NCBI GenBank assembly: GCA_021234155.1
Contig: JAJEKV010000023.1
Span: forward strand, 5,041,945-5,105,944
DNA: 64,000 nt
Source of the DNA: Isoetes taiwanensis
Taxonomy: Eukaryota; Streptophyta; Lycopodiopsida; Isoetales; Isoetaceae
Direction of reading: 5' to 3'
Positions within the stretch are counted from its first letter, which is position 1. Each line of letters starts with the position of its first letter. A program made the translations under genes and the position numbers. The notes under the pieces are model-generated. The model saw only the letters and a program-made list of their open reading frames with translations. It did no database searches and was not told the origin of the DNA. Below are positions 1-9,963 of the stretch, piece after piece.

Positions 1-1959
1 GAGGCTCTAGCTGTCCTAAATGGTCATGCGCAACCTCAACTGAAATTCCACATCTTTTCCACCACCCTGCGTGGCTCTCCTCATCAATGGCTCATGTCCA
101 ACAAAAGCCATTGGAAACAAGACTGGTCCGAAATGAGAACTGCTTTTCTGTCTCATTATGGAACCACGGATGATGATCAACTTCATCTCAAGCAACTCAA
201 CGAACTTCAACAAGAGCCCGCTTTGAGTCTCCGCCAGGGATTTCATGGATCGACTTCACATTCGCTAAGTAAGCTCAAGGAGTACCCCACACGAGAGCAG
301 ATTTTGGTGCGGTTTCTCCAAGGACTTCCTCCAGCTATTCGACTCATGACTGAATACCTGCGTCCCAAGACTTTGGAGCAGGCTATCGACCTTGTCAATC
401 ACTCAGTCAATGTTTCCTCCCGAGGCGTGGCTCTTCAAGAGCTCCCGTTCATTCCACCTGTCATGGTTCCACAAACAGCTGTTCAGCCTCAACACGCTAA
501 TCCACAGCGCAGTCAAATCTGGTGCCATATTTGCAAATACCAAGGCCATTTGGCAAATGAGTGCAACTCCACCAATGGCCCGCCTCATTGCATGCGATGC
601 AACATGTGCAATCATGCCACGGAAGAGTGCACTCGCACTCATCCCACACCGTTCCGCAACAAAATGGTTTATCAAGTGCAAACCACACCTCCGCCACAAT
701 CGCACTATCAGCAGCCACCACTTCAGGTGCAACCCAAGCAACTCTATCAGCCACAGGAGCAACCACGGGGATCCAACCCCCGTCCTCCTTTTGATCCTTC
801 TAAAGCTCAGTGTTATCACTGTCAAGAATGGGGTCATACCACCACGGCGTGTCCTCAACTTCCACAAGTTCAGGTACAGCTTCCTGGCACAAATCAGACC
901 ACATCGGTCCGCCTCACGGCTTACCAACTCTGGATTGCTAATGGCAAACAAGGCCCGAGACCAGTTCTTAAGAAGCCACCAAGAGCGCCTCAGCAATCAC
1001 GCTATCAACCAGCTCCAGCAAATCAACCTCAGCTGGATCAACAAGCACAAGAGGAAATTTTTCAGGCACTTAATCCTCCAGTCCAGCCGTCAAATTGGGT
1101 TGGTTTAGTTTCACGCCAGACCAAGGCATCACGTCCCTTGACCATTATTCCGAATGGCACGCAACCTGCCTTTGCCGTTGACACCATTCCTCATGCGGAC
1201 GAAAAAAAGGTACACTTTGCACCTGACTTGGAGAAGCTCATGCCACATGTCATGCCAAAAGTTCGCCAAAGCATTTTGAACCTCATGCAAGCTGCTGAAG
1301 GCCGCACATTGGCAAACGTTCATGCCACCACCAGAGCTCAACAAAGACAAGATACCCCTTCCACATCTCAACCTCCACGCTCTCAGACGTATCCCAATAT
1401 TGCTGCCGAGATTGACTTACTCAAAGAAGTTGCTGCTTCCCTGCCACGCACTCCCGCACCAGTGGAACCAGCAGATCCTTTTTCACATGTGCCTCTAGAA
1501 CTCCAAGAGGAGCTAGCCAAGATCAAAATTCCTTTAAGCTTGGCAACCATTTTGAAACTCTGTCCTGCTCTCAAGGACCAGTTACCACTCCCAACTGTTT
1601 TAGTTGGGGCTGTGGCTACCTCTACACCCACGGTCCATGCCACGGTGGGTAATCAGCAAGTCAACCATGTTCAAATAGATGGAGGTAGCGCAGTCAATCT
1701 CATCACGGATAAACTCCGCAAACAAATGGGCATCACACAACTCTTTCGTGCCCCATATGACATCAAATTGGCTAATGGCCATATCACGCGACCTCAAGGC
1801 GTCACACCTCTTCTTCACATCAACATTGGTGATCTCCGCTTCCCCATGGAATTTGGAGTTTGGAAACGGCGAAGATCCGGTGACTATGAAATGTTGGTCG
1901 GGCCGGACCTTTTCTCCGCCGGGCAAAGAGTATCCATTATTGGGCCACGGACCGCTTAG
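1..1959 (+). CDS. gag: Gag-protease polyprotein, 5' partial (copy A)
   Basis: The frame is open from base 1 to the stop at 1957-1959, so the start lies upstream of the window. The N-terminal part is the retrotransposon gag capsid region. CCHC-type zinc knuckles follow: CHICKYQGHLANEC from about 523, a neighbouring Cys/His cluster to about 640, and CYHCQEWGHTTTAC from about 811. They bind genomic RNA in the particle. A Pro/Gln-rich linker leads to a retropepsin-like protease whose active site reads IDGGSA (Asp codon near 1678) in place of the more usual D-S/T-G. Protease cleaves the polyprotein. Copy A alone keeps this in one frame; B and C are broken here. Around 220-260 the copies disagree, so local residues there are uncertain. 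Confidence 0.85.
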   Translation, partial: EALAVLNGHAQPQLKFHIFSTTLRGSPHQWLMSNKSHWKQDWSEMRTAFLSHYGTTDDDQLHLKQLNELQQEPALSLRQGFHGSTSHSLSKLKEYPTREQILVRFLQGLPPAIRLMTEYLRPKTLEQAIDLVNHSVNVSSRGVALQELPFIPPVMVPQTAVQPQHANPQRSQIWCHICKYQGHLANECNSTNGPPHCMRCNMCNHATEECTRTHPTPFRNKMVYQVQTTPPPQSHYQQPPLQVQPKQLYQPQEQPRGSNPRPPFDPSKAQCYHCQEWGHTTTACPQLPQVQVQLPGTNQTTSVRLTAYQLWIANGKQGPRPVLKKPPRAPQQSRYQPAPANQPQLDQQAQEEIFQALNPPVQPSNWVGLVSRQTKASRPLTIIPNGTQPAFAVDTIPHADEKKVHFAPDLEKLMPHVMPKVRQSILNLMQAAEGRTLANVHATTRAQQRQDTPSTSQPPRSQTYPNIAAEIDLLKEVAASLPRTPAPVEPADPFSHVPLELQEELAKIKIPLSLATILKLCPALKDQLPLPTVLVGAVATSTPTVHATVGNQQVNHVQIDGGSAVNLITDKLRKQMGITQLFRAPYDIKLANGHITRPQGVTPLLHINIGDLRFPMEFGVWKRRRSGDYEMLVGPDLFSAGQRVSIIGPRTA

Positions 1960-2423
1960 TCATCACCGATGGTCATCTCAATGCCACCATGGACTTGCAA
2001 AATGGCGGGATCATTTCTGTTGACAATGCGGAACCCCTCTCTCGCATACCGCATTCTCAAGAAGCTCAAAATATTTATCAAGTTCGGGCTCCACTGCTGA
2101 AGTGCGCCTCTGTCATCCTACCCGAGAATATCGATCCTTGGGGAGAAATGACTCTTGATCGGGACCAGGTGTGGCTGCTTTGCTTGACCCTTACGGCTCC
2201 TTGCAATCGAATCCAACGTATTGATCACTTTTCGGATGCCGCACCTCCCGCAACTCCCCGTTGATGTACATCTTTGTCATGAAGCAACCTCTGCCGGATG
2301 AAACCGAGCAACCCCTCTTTTTCACCACGCAAAGTGCCACGATCCGGTTATGCTCCAACCTCCCCCGCACACATTGTCCGGATACCGAAGTAATACCCCA
2401 TATTCGGACTCGAAGTCGAGATT

Positions 2424-3443
2424 GTGGACGTCGGCAACAATCAACCCGTCCGCATTGCCGCAAATCTTAGGCTCCTTTATCGTAACAGGGCCGTCAAGCT
2501 GTTCAAAAATTCAAACACATTTTCACTGGAGTTACAAAGATCTTCGGGAATCAACAAAAGCTTGGGGAACTCACCATTCCTACCAAATCGATGCACGTCC
2601 GGTGTAGCAACGACAAGACAAAGCTCAACCCTAATTACCGCGGATCGCGTCAAGGCGGAAATTGACAAACTCCTTCTTGCCGCGGGTTTGATCTATGAGG
2701 TCAAACATTCTGAATGGGTGAGCCCCATCGTCATTGCCCTTAAACACAATGGTAAGATCCGCGTCTGTGTGGACTATCGGAAACTCAATCAGGCCACAGA
2801 GCGTGATCATTTTCCACTTCCCTTCACAGACCAGGTTCTGGAAGAGGTGGCTGGACATGAGATGTACTCCTTCATGGATGGTTTTTCTGGCTACAATCAG
2901 ATCTCAATCAAAGAATCTGATCAACTCAAGACCACTTTCACCACCCCGTGGGGCACTTTTGCCTACAAGGTGGTTCCTTTTGGATTGTCAAACTCTCCAT
3001 CCACGTTTCAACGCATCATGCTCTCAGTTTTTCATGATTTCATGAAGGAAAATCCCTTCTTGCAAATTTTTCAAGATGACTTCTCTGCCTCTGATTCCAT
3101 GGCTGACCATTTGGATAAATTGGAACTCGTCTTCCAGAAATGTGATGAGTCCGGCATTAGTCTCAATCCTGAGAAATGCACCTTTTGCGTCACCTCTGGT
3201 GTTCTGTTAGGCCATGTTGTCAGCAAAGCAGGTATCACCACAGATCCTGCCAAAATCAGTTGTGTGCTCAAGGCTCAAGCACCAGCCAATATCAAGGAGA
3301 CACGCTCTTTCCTGGGTAAGGTCAATTATTACTCCACCTTCATACCTGGACTAGCAGCCATTGCAGATCCCATTCATAAACTCACGGGTGATTTAATCTA
3401 CGGGCTTGGAATTCCCAGGCGGATGCTGCTTTCCAACAGCTGA
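2424..3443 (+). pseudogene. pol: Reverse transcriptase domain of pol (copy A)
   Basis: A 339-codon frame carries the RT fingers and palm: the segment VCVDYRKLNQAT (from about 2763), the FMDGFSGYNQI block (about 2870), the PFGLSNSPSTFQR block (about 2976) and the catalytic FQDD (3069-3080). It copies element RNA to DNA. The first ~70 codons are not RT-like and come from the protease-RT linker. The frame is broken from gag-protease (1959 to about 2424) and from RNase H near 3395-3443. At 3398-3405 copy A reads CTACGGGC where copy B reads CTACCTGGGC, and with a one-base change just upstream this breaks the frame. The break may therefore be a sequence error. Confidence 0.85.
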
Positions 3444-3448
3444 AGCTT

Positions 3449-4390
3449 TTGCTTACTCAGGCACCGGTTCTTGTTCCTCCTCAATGGGACAAGCCCTTTC
3501 ACGTTCATGTCGATGTCTCGGCGTTTGCTATTGGAGCTGTTCTTTCTCAAGAATATGATGCGCACACTGACAAACCAAATCGCTACGCCAGCCGAAAACT
3601 CAATTCTGCTGAGCGCAACTATTCTGCCACGGAGCGTGAAGCTTTGGGTCTCATTTTCTGTGTCCAACGCTTCCGTCATTACCTTTTGGGCAGTCAAATC
3701 AAGTTCTTTGTGGACCACCAAGCACTCCTCTATTTGATCAACAAGTCCACGCCCACGGGCCGCATTGCTCGTTGGGTCCTTCTTCTTCAAGAATTTGCTC
3801 CTTTTGAAATCGTTCATAAGGCCGGCAAATCTCATGTAGTCCCGGATTATCTTTCACGCATCCACACAGATGATCCCTCAACTGGAGTCTCAGACGCCTT
3901 TCCTGATGCTCAGCTCTTTTTAGTAACGGCAACACCACATTGGTTCCATGATTTTCAGCAGTACCTCCTCACAGGTGCTCTTCCACCAGAAGATGAGACG
4001 CTCTCTCCTGCCAAGCGGCAATCCCGTCGCCATCAATTTCTCCGAGAGGTCCGTGACTACACCATGGTTGCAGGACATCTCTACAAAAAGGGTAAGGACA
4101 CCATCCTTCGACGCTGTGTTCTACCTCATGAAGTTCCCTATATTGTTCGAGAAGCTCATCAAGGGCTAGGTGGTGGTCATTTTCATGGTGACACCACGGC
4201 CGCGCAAAATCCTTCTCATTTGGGTATTATTGGCCCACGCTCTTCAAAGATGCTCCGCCCACGCCCGCCGCGTGTGGCGCTTACCCCGGTGGGTGGGGCG
4301 CCCCACGACCCGTGGCGCTCTTCCCTTGGCGCCCGGCCGCCACGCCACTTCCCTTCGGCAAATGGGGAATGGACTTTGTGGGACCTATAG
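3449..4390 (+). pseudogene. pol: RNase H and integrase zinc finger of pol (copy A)
   Basis: The RNase H domain (about 3450-3870) keeps its acidic residues: Asp in HVDVSAF (3512), Glu in TEREALGL (about 3638) and Asp in FVDHQALL (about 3712). The frame continues through a linker into the N-terminal integrase finger, where EAHQGLGGGHFHGDTT supplies the His pair (about 4150-4198). The Cys pair is lost in a frame change after about 4205. RNase H removes template RNA; the finger belongs to integrase, which inserts the cDNA. Family A differs here from D and E, where the equivalent RNase H has lost two Asp residues. Confidence 0.8.
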
Positions 4391-5267
4391 ATCCTCTCCT
4401 GGCGGCACACCGTGCGATACATTCTGGTCCTCACTGACTACGCCACCAAATGGGCGGAAGCTTGTGCACTTCCAGACAACACTGCAGCAAGCACAGCTAG
4501 GGTCCTCTATCAACAAATTATCACGCGATTCGGCTGCCCCACGGAGCTGGTCAGTGACCGTGGTGTTCATTTCATCAATCATACTATCAAAGAGTCGACG
4601 GATTATCTCGATACATCATCACAAGAGCACACCTTACTATCCCCAAGGTAATGGTTTGGCAGAAAGCACCAACAAAACTCTGGTCACCATTCTCAAGAAA
4701 ATTTGTGACGCTTCCCGCATAGATTGGCAGACAAAACTTCCTACTGTTCTTTGGGCCTACAATACTTGTTTCAAGATTGCTACCGGTCACACTCCTTTTA
4801 AATTGGTTTATGGTCAGGAAGCTCTCATGCCGTTTGAATACATCCTTCCAACACTCCGTTTTTTTCGGCTCTTTTGCTCATAATCCACCTGCTGCACTCA
4901 AAGAAAGGGTCTATCAATTAGAACGGTTGGATGAACTTCGACGGGATGCTTATATTCGTGTTCTCCATGGACAACAGATTGCAAAAATCTTTACATGACA
5001 AACGCCCGAAGACAAAAACATTCAAAGAAGGCGATTTGGTTCTTCTTTATGATTCGTGTACAAAAATTTTAGGGTAAACTCAAGTTTCGTTGGCTTGGCC
5101 CTTATCACATTGTTCAAGTGGTTAGACCAAGCGTTTTCCAACTGGCAGAGTTAGATGGCACTCCATTACCTACATTGGTTAATGGTTTTCGTCTCAAAAC
5201 ATTTCATCACAAGGCAAATGAAAATCAACAAGCAGTCTGATTCAAGGCGCAAACACCACGAAAGTGA
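4391..5267 (+). pseudogene. pol: Integrase core and C-terminal domain (copy A)
   Basis: The DDE integrase core is readable across several frames: Asp in LTDYATKW (about 4430), Asp in SDRGVHF (about 4557) and Glu in GLAESTNKT (about 4660). The [10 protein letters not shown] block follows near 4786. The C-terminal part contains FRWLGPY (about 5085) and ends at a TGA (5265-5267). No chromodomain is visible. At least four frame changes break it, several at positions where the copies disagree at CTG/CAG sites. Confidence 0.75.
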
Positions 5268-6200
5268 CTAGAAAGGCGGTATATTATATTATAGTGGAGA
5301 TTTTTTTACAAAATGTGGCGCAGACCCAGCTATTTCCGCTATGGGCACGCCCTATATACAAAAACGGGCTCGGCGCCCTATCTACTAAGTCCTAAGAGGA
5401 AAGCGCCTCTACTCGGGTTTCGAGGAGAGGATGATGAGGAGATGGTAGAGGTTACGCCGGGATCAGTAGCAGTGCGGGAACCACCTCCATCCGTTGGTCT
5501 TGGTCGGGATGTTCAGCCATCCCGGCACACCGGCCGTCCATTGAATGCCCACGGTTGTGGCGGCGCGAAGATCGGACAATTCATCTTGCGGGTAATCCAC
5601 TCGGCGGTTCGTGGGCATAGTGCGGTCCTCGTTCAAACCGGCGGCAGCCATCTTGGCGCCATCGGATGCCGCCGTTACTCCGGTTCGTCTTATATAGCCA
5701 AGCTGCGGAACTCCTTGTCGGCGTGGACCAATCACACCAATCGCCAGCGTGTTTTGCAATGCAAAATTTGTTTCTAAAATGAGAATCTTTTCTCCGTAGC
5801 ATATCTAGCCATGGTACCTTCCGACACATTCCTTTTAATGATATCCCACCCGATTTACCCGGCATTGAATGCAATTTCTTCTTTTCACGCCCGTCGAACA
5901 TTAATGTGTGTCCTTTGCCCAATTGTCACCTCGATCCTTCTTTCCGTCTCATCCTCACCGTTCATTTGCTTCTCCCTTACGTTTTTGGGACTTAGCCAAA
6001 TTTTGCCTCTCAATACACTTCTTGGCATCTTTCGACACTGGCACCATCAAGCGGCTCCGGTTTAAGCCCTTTTCATACCTCTTCGCCTCCGGTTAGGCCC
6101 TAAAACAAACCTTTTCGTTCTTTGCGCCTTTGTCCTCGGGTGCTTTCGACTTTTCGTCCTCCGCCTTTGGAATCACTCTTCGTTTACGCACATCGTTACC
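5268..6200 (+). other. Non-coding spacer between pol and extra ORF (copy A)
   Basis: No convincing coding frame is present in these ~930 bp. The equivalent spacers in B (18653-19582) and C (44367-45304) align along their whole length. A TATA-like CTATATAC occurs at about 5353 and is repeated in B near 18733 and C near 44449. It could serve an internal promoter for the downstream ORF, but that is only inference. Downstream come GC-rich and then pyrimidine-rich stretches. Confidence 0.5.
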
Positions 6201-8775
6201 ATGGCTGCCCCAAGATTTTCTACACTTCAAGCCCACTTTGCTCCCAAGGATCCGGCTCTTTTTGCATCTGTATCTTTCTTGGCGCCCACTTTCAGGTGAA
6301 GCCCTTGTTGGCCCAAATAAAAAGTTCTTTGAGCGACACAAGCTTCTGAATTCTCTCAAATGGAACTTCCGGCTCCAAATCGACCCGATTGACCGCGGTT
6401 CATCGCCAATATCGTTAACGACCCCAAGGTTACACCAGCGTGGTCGATGGCACCACCATTTATTTGACTCAACATTTGATTTCGAGGTATTTCATATTCC
6501 CTTGCACACCCCTTGTGTATCATGGTCGCCATACGGGATCTCGATGTCCGCGAGTTTGGTGCACACGCTTATCATGCCAATGTCCATCGTCGACCAATAT
6601 CGACAAGCCTCACGAAACCTTTGTTAAATTTCTGTGGCGCAAGTTCCTTGGGTATTCTATCAAGAACACCCATATCAATAAGCCTTTCTATAACCTGGTC
6701 ATCACTGCTACACACTCCAACCACCACATAGATTGGCCCCAAATGATGTTCTATCGTCTTCTCCAAGAAATGGACCGCCCGAGGTGCCACTTCCATTTCT
6801 CGAAGTTTCTGTGGGAGGCCACTTTCAAGCCCTCATCCGTCATTACTTCCCTCCCACACCACCAAATTCTCATAATTCCACTCAGCGCTCCCTTCCAATA
6901 ACTCACCAAGCTGGCACTTCACGCCCGTCTTTCCCTGGTCATGTCCAAAGTCCGCACACCCATGTCCTTTGTCTCCTCCTCTGCTACACCATCCGGTTCA
7001 CACCATTTTTCCCAAACATCACAAACCGGGCAGCAGTAGGCTCCACCACCACAACACCCTCGTCGGTTGTTGTATCGATTATCGGCCGGGATGCTCAAGC
7101 TGCTTTGCTCTCAAGTTACAAGAATCCCAAGACGCTCTTATGAGCGGGGTTCAACGGGCACTAGAGGCCTCTGATGCGGTACACCAGGACCTTCAAGCTG
7201 CAACTGCCCAAGTTGCAACTTTGGAGGCCAAACTTCAAGACAAGCATGAAGCTCTCTTACAGGCTCATGCAGATCTCAAAAGTGCACAAGATCAAGTCAG
7301 CCAACTTGCAGATCAACAGGCTCAGCTCCAATCAGAAATTCAGAATTTATTGGAGCACAACAAGTCCAAAGCCGCTCTCCTGAGTATCAAGGACGCCGAT
7401 ATTGCTAAGCTCAACGCCTTGTACTCCGAACTTTGTGAAAATTTCAGCACTCAAGTTCAAAACCTTACGAGCGTGGCGCTCAAGTAAGCCTCCTTGGCGG
7501 CTCGGCTTTCTACACGGACCTCTCGGCTCACCTCTCTTCAAGATGGAAACTACGAGAGGTGCGAGAAGCAGAAGATCTTGGATGGCGGAGATTGCCGTGC
7601 CCGTCTCAATACTCGGGGAAATCCTCCTCCAGTCAACACTTCTCGAAGCGGGTAAAAAGTGACCCGATCCGCTTCTTTGCTAGAGCGGGACAACAGGATC
7701 GTGATCTTGAACAGCGGCTACTGACAAGCTATTGGTCTGGCGATGAGGCTCAAGCAAAACTTGGCGGCCATACCGCCATTCTTAACGAGAATGCCTTTGG
7801 ACTTCCGGTTCCTTCACGCTATCACGATTATGTGGTTTTCGCCGCCACCTCTTCCTTTTCGAAGTGGCATGCGGCGAGATGGACTGTGGATATTCCCACG
7901 GCGGTCCGATTTTCTTGGTTGGCGAGAACTCTCCATTGAAGACAAAGGGTTGTCGCTGTGCCCTTGTGGTCTTTGATCTCATACACCTGTGCCGATCCGG
8001 ACTTTCTCACCTTGAGTTGTTCAGCCCATGGCTTACATATTTCATGATTTCTATCGGGTGATATACAGGAACACTTGCCGGAAATGGGCCACGCCAGCTC
8101 TTTCGGGGTGACCCCTTTGTGCAATGGGTGCCGGGATAACAATCCATATCTTGCGGATCTGCTTTCCGGACCCAAACTCTTCATCGAGAGTACATGCGAA
8201 GCTTGCCAATCATTTTTATCTCGGCAAGCAAGGTAAAGGCCGCAATGAGATAAGGAAGTATCTAGGACATCAGAGGATCTTCCCTATGCACAAATTTATA
8301 TCGACACCTCATGGGATACAATCAATTACGAGCTACGTTGGATAGCAAAGGCGGTCCCCCACGGGATGGGATAGCCCTCTGTCAACTCTCAACTCTCTGC
8401 TTCTCTTTGGGATCGTTGGTGTCAAGCTCTTGATCCGGATCTTGTCGATCAATTGAGGAGACGGCTCAGCAACCCACGCCCACGGGCATGGTTCCTTCTC
8501 CCTATGCTTCCCTGGGTGTACCTCCACGCCCCAGGTTCCTGACTTCTGATTGGCGCCTTCCTTTTTGGACCAAGGTCATGGATGGTCATGCCGGATGGAC
8601 TCCACCTCAGATCTCGACGGATCTCCGGTGGGATCCACGTTTTGTTCGCCGCTCACATTGGGAAGAAGGTGCCACTCTGGATACCACCACGAATTGGATC
8701 TACATTGCTAATGAGCGTGGTTGGCAACGGCCGGCGGATGCGCTTCATGGTCTTGACACCTTCTTGCAGAATGCC
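6201..8775 (+). pseudogene. Extra 3' ORF with coiled coil (copy A, 3' truncated)
   Basis: An ATG in strong plant context (ACCATGGCT, 6201) opens a long reading frame found at the same place in B and C. Its N-terminal ~250 codons form a globular-looking region including HIDWPQMMFYRLLQE (about 6730-6775). A Ser/Thr/Pro-rich linker follows, then a Gln/Ala/Leu-rich coiled coil (about 7140-7487, LEAKLQDKHEALLQAHADL), then a C-terminal region. I do not recognise the protein. Its position matches the extra or env-like ORFs known in Athila and Tat elements, but no signal peptide or membrane segment is evident. Frame changes interrupt it, and a ~630-bp deletion at 8772-8776 removes its end. Confidence 0.6.
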
Positions 8776-9116
8776 AACATTCCTGCAAATCAGGCCTCCT
8801 TCCAGGAGTCGGCACCGAGATCAGTCAGAGTGTCTATATTGGGCCAAAGGCCATTGTACTATATATGAGTAGAGCTAGCACATGAGTTTTTTAGATGAGT
8901 TTTGAGTCTTGTCTCCTTTCAGTTTTCTCTCTATTGCGAGAGCTCATGTATGTTCATCATTGATATCAAGGAAGCTTATCATTTTTCTCTCATTTGTTCT
9001 GTTTTCTTCTCTTCTTGCAAATCCCGCGTGACATAGTCCCCCGGACTCTCCTGTTAGATCCACGGGTCCTCACAGAGGGCTGTCTTCTAGGAGTTCCCGA
9101 ACCCAGACCCCAAACA
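8776..9116 (+). repeat. Truncated 3' LTR of copy A
   Basis: These bases match the last ~340 bp of the 577-579-bp LTRs of B and C, including the TATA region (CTATATAT at about 8859) and the CCAAACA end. The 5' ~240 bp of the LTR plus the end of the internal region are missing. The junction carries TGCCA (8772-8776), present at both parental positions. Confidence 0.9.
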
Positions 9117-9564
9117 CTTATGGAAGAAATTTCAACAAATCAAAGGCTAAGATGGTGTATAGGGAAGCCCGAACATAAATAATAAAGGGGAGCCTATAGG
9201 AAGGACGATTGCGACATCAAGATTAGACACAAGAGTTGCCAAGAGGGCTATGCAACAGCCAATGGGCATCAGGGCACTTATAAAATTGACCACATTAGGG
9301 GAGGAACATCTCCTAGTCAAGGATATTCTCCAAGTACCCCACATCGATGACTAATGTCACAGCTATGCCACCAACAAGTAGATGACTTCATCGACTTATG
9401 ATATCAAGAGCCCTAAAGGATGAGACTGGGCATACCTCCTCGGAAGAGCAACTATCACAGATATCCAGGCCATAGTAATATCAGATTTGGACTTCAAGCA
9501 AACATGCTTTGACTAAGGAGCTTTTACAAGCAAGCAAGGGTGGGCTCCTCAGGAATAGGAATAT
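9117..9564 (+). repeat. Flank X', copy 1 (right side of the family-A target)
   Basis: This ~448-bp block follows the 3' end of all three family-A elements (also 23137-23584 and 48825-49273). It begins with the CTTAT target duplication. No coding function is recognised. At 9564 it is cut and joined to the middle of a family-A LTR, whereas at 49273 the same sequence continues into remnant F. Confidence 0.85.
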
Positions 9565-9565
9565 T

Positions 9566-9963
9566 CCACCGCCCGCGTCAGCGTCAGCGTGATTCTAGGC
9601 GCTTCAAGAGGCACCGCCAACATTCCTGAATCGAGGCCTCCTTCGAGGAGTCGGCACCGAGATCAGTCAGAGTGTCTATATTGGGCCCAAGGCCATTGTA
9701 CTATATATATGAGTAGAGCTAGCACATGAGTTTTTAGATGAGTTTAGAGTCTTGTCTCCTTTCAGTTTTTCTCTCTATTGCGAGAGCTCATGTATGTTCA
9801 TCATTGATATCAAGGAAGCTTATCATTTTCCTCTCATTTGTTTTTTTCTTCTTCTTCTTCTCTTCTTGCAAATCCGCGTGACATAGTCACCCGGACTCTC
9901 TATTAGATCCACGGGTCCTCACGAGGGCTGTCTTCGGGAGTTCGAGAACCCGGACCCCAAACA
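9566..9963 (+). repeat. 5'-truncated family-A LTR, copy 1
   Basis: It matches the last ~400 bp of the family-A LTR, from CCACCGCCCGCG to CCAAACA, including the TATA region. Its 3' end abuts ACACG and then TGTCATCC, a site uninterrupted at 35657-35661. It is therefore the right-hand end of an insertion into a family-D LTR. Its left end is the tandem-duplication breakpoint. Confidence 0.85.

Larger units (their letters stand above)
1..9116 (+). mobile_element. Family-A Ty3/gypsy element, copy A (5' end outside window)
   Basis: The order gag, protease, RT, RNase H, integrase is the Ty3/gypsy order. No chromodomain is seen after integrase, so it belongs to the non-chromovirus plant branch. The window opens inside gag, so the 5' LTR is not visible. 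After pol comes an extra ORF region and a 3' LTR that kept only its last ~340 bp. The element ends in CCAAACA, followed by CTTAT (9117-9121), the same target duplication that flanks copies B and C. Gag-protease is an open frame here, the best preserved of the three copies. Coordinates of the 3' end are firm. Confidence 0.9.

Noticed and set aside
403-996. Long minus-strand open frame opposite gag, with equivalents in B and C
   Set aside because: It is the complement of the zinc-knuckle gag region, has no domain of its own, and its limits vary between copies.
5085-5267. Chromodomain at the end of family-A pol
   Set aside because: The C-terminal text (FRWLGPY to the stop) shows no aromatic-cage pattern; D also lacks one.
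6201-8775. Retroviral-type envelope protein in the extra ORF
   Set aside because: No signal peptide, transmembrane helix or cleavage site could be seen; only a coiled coil.
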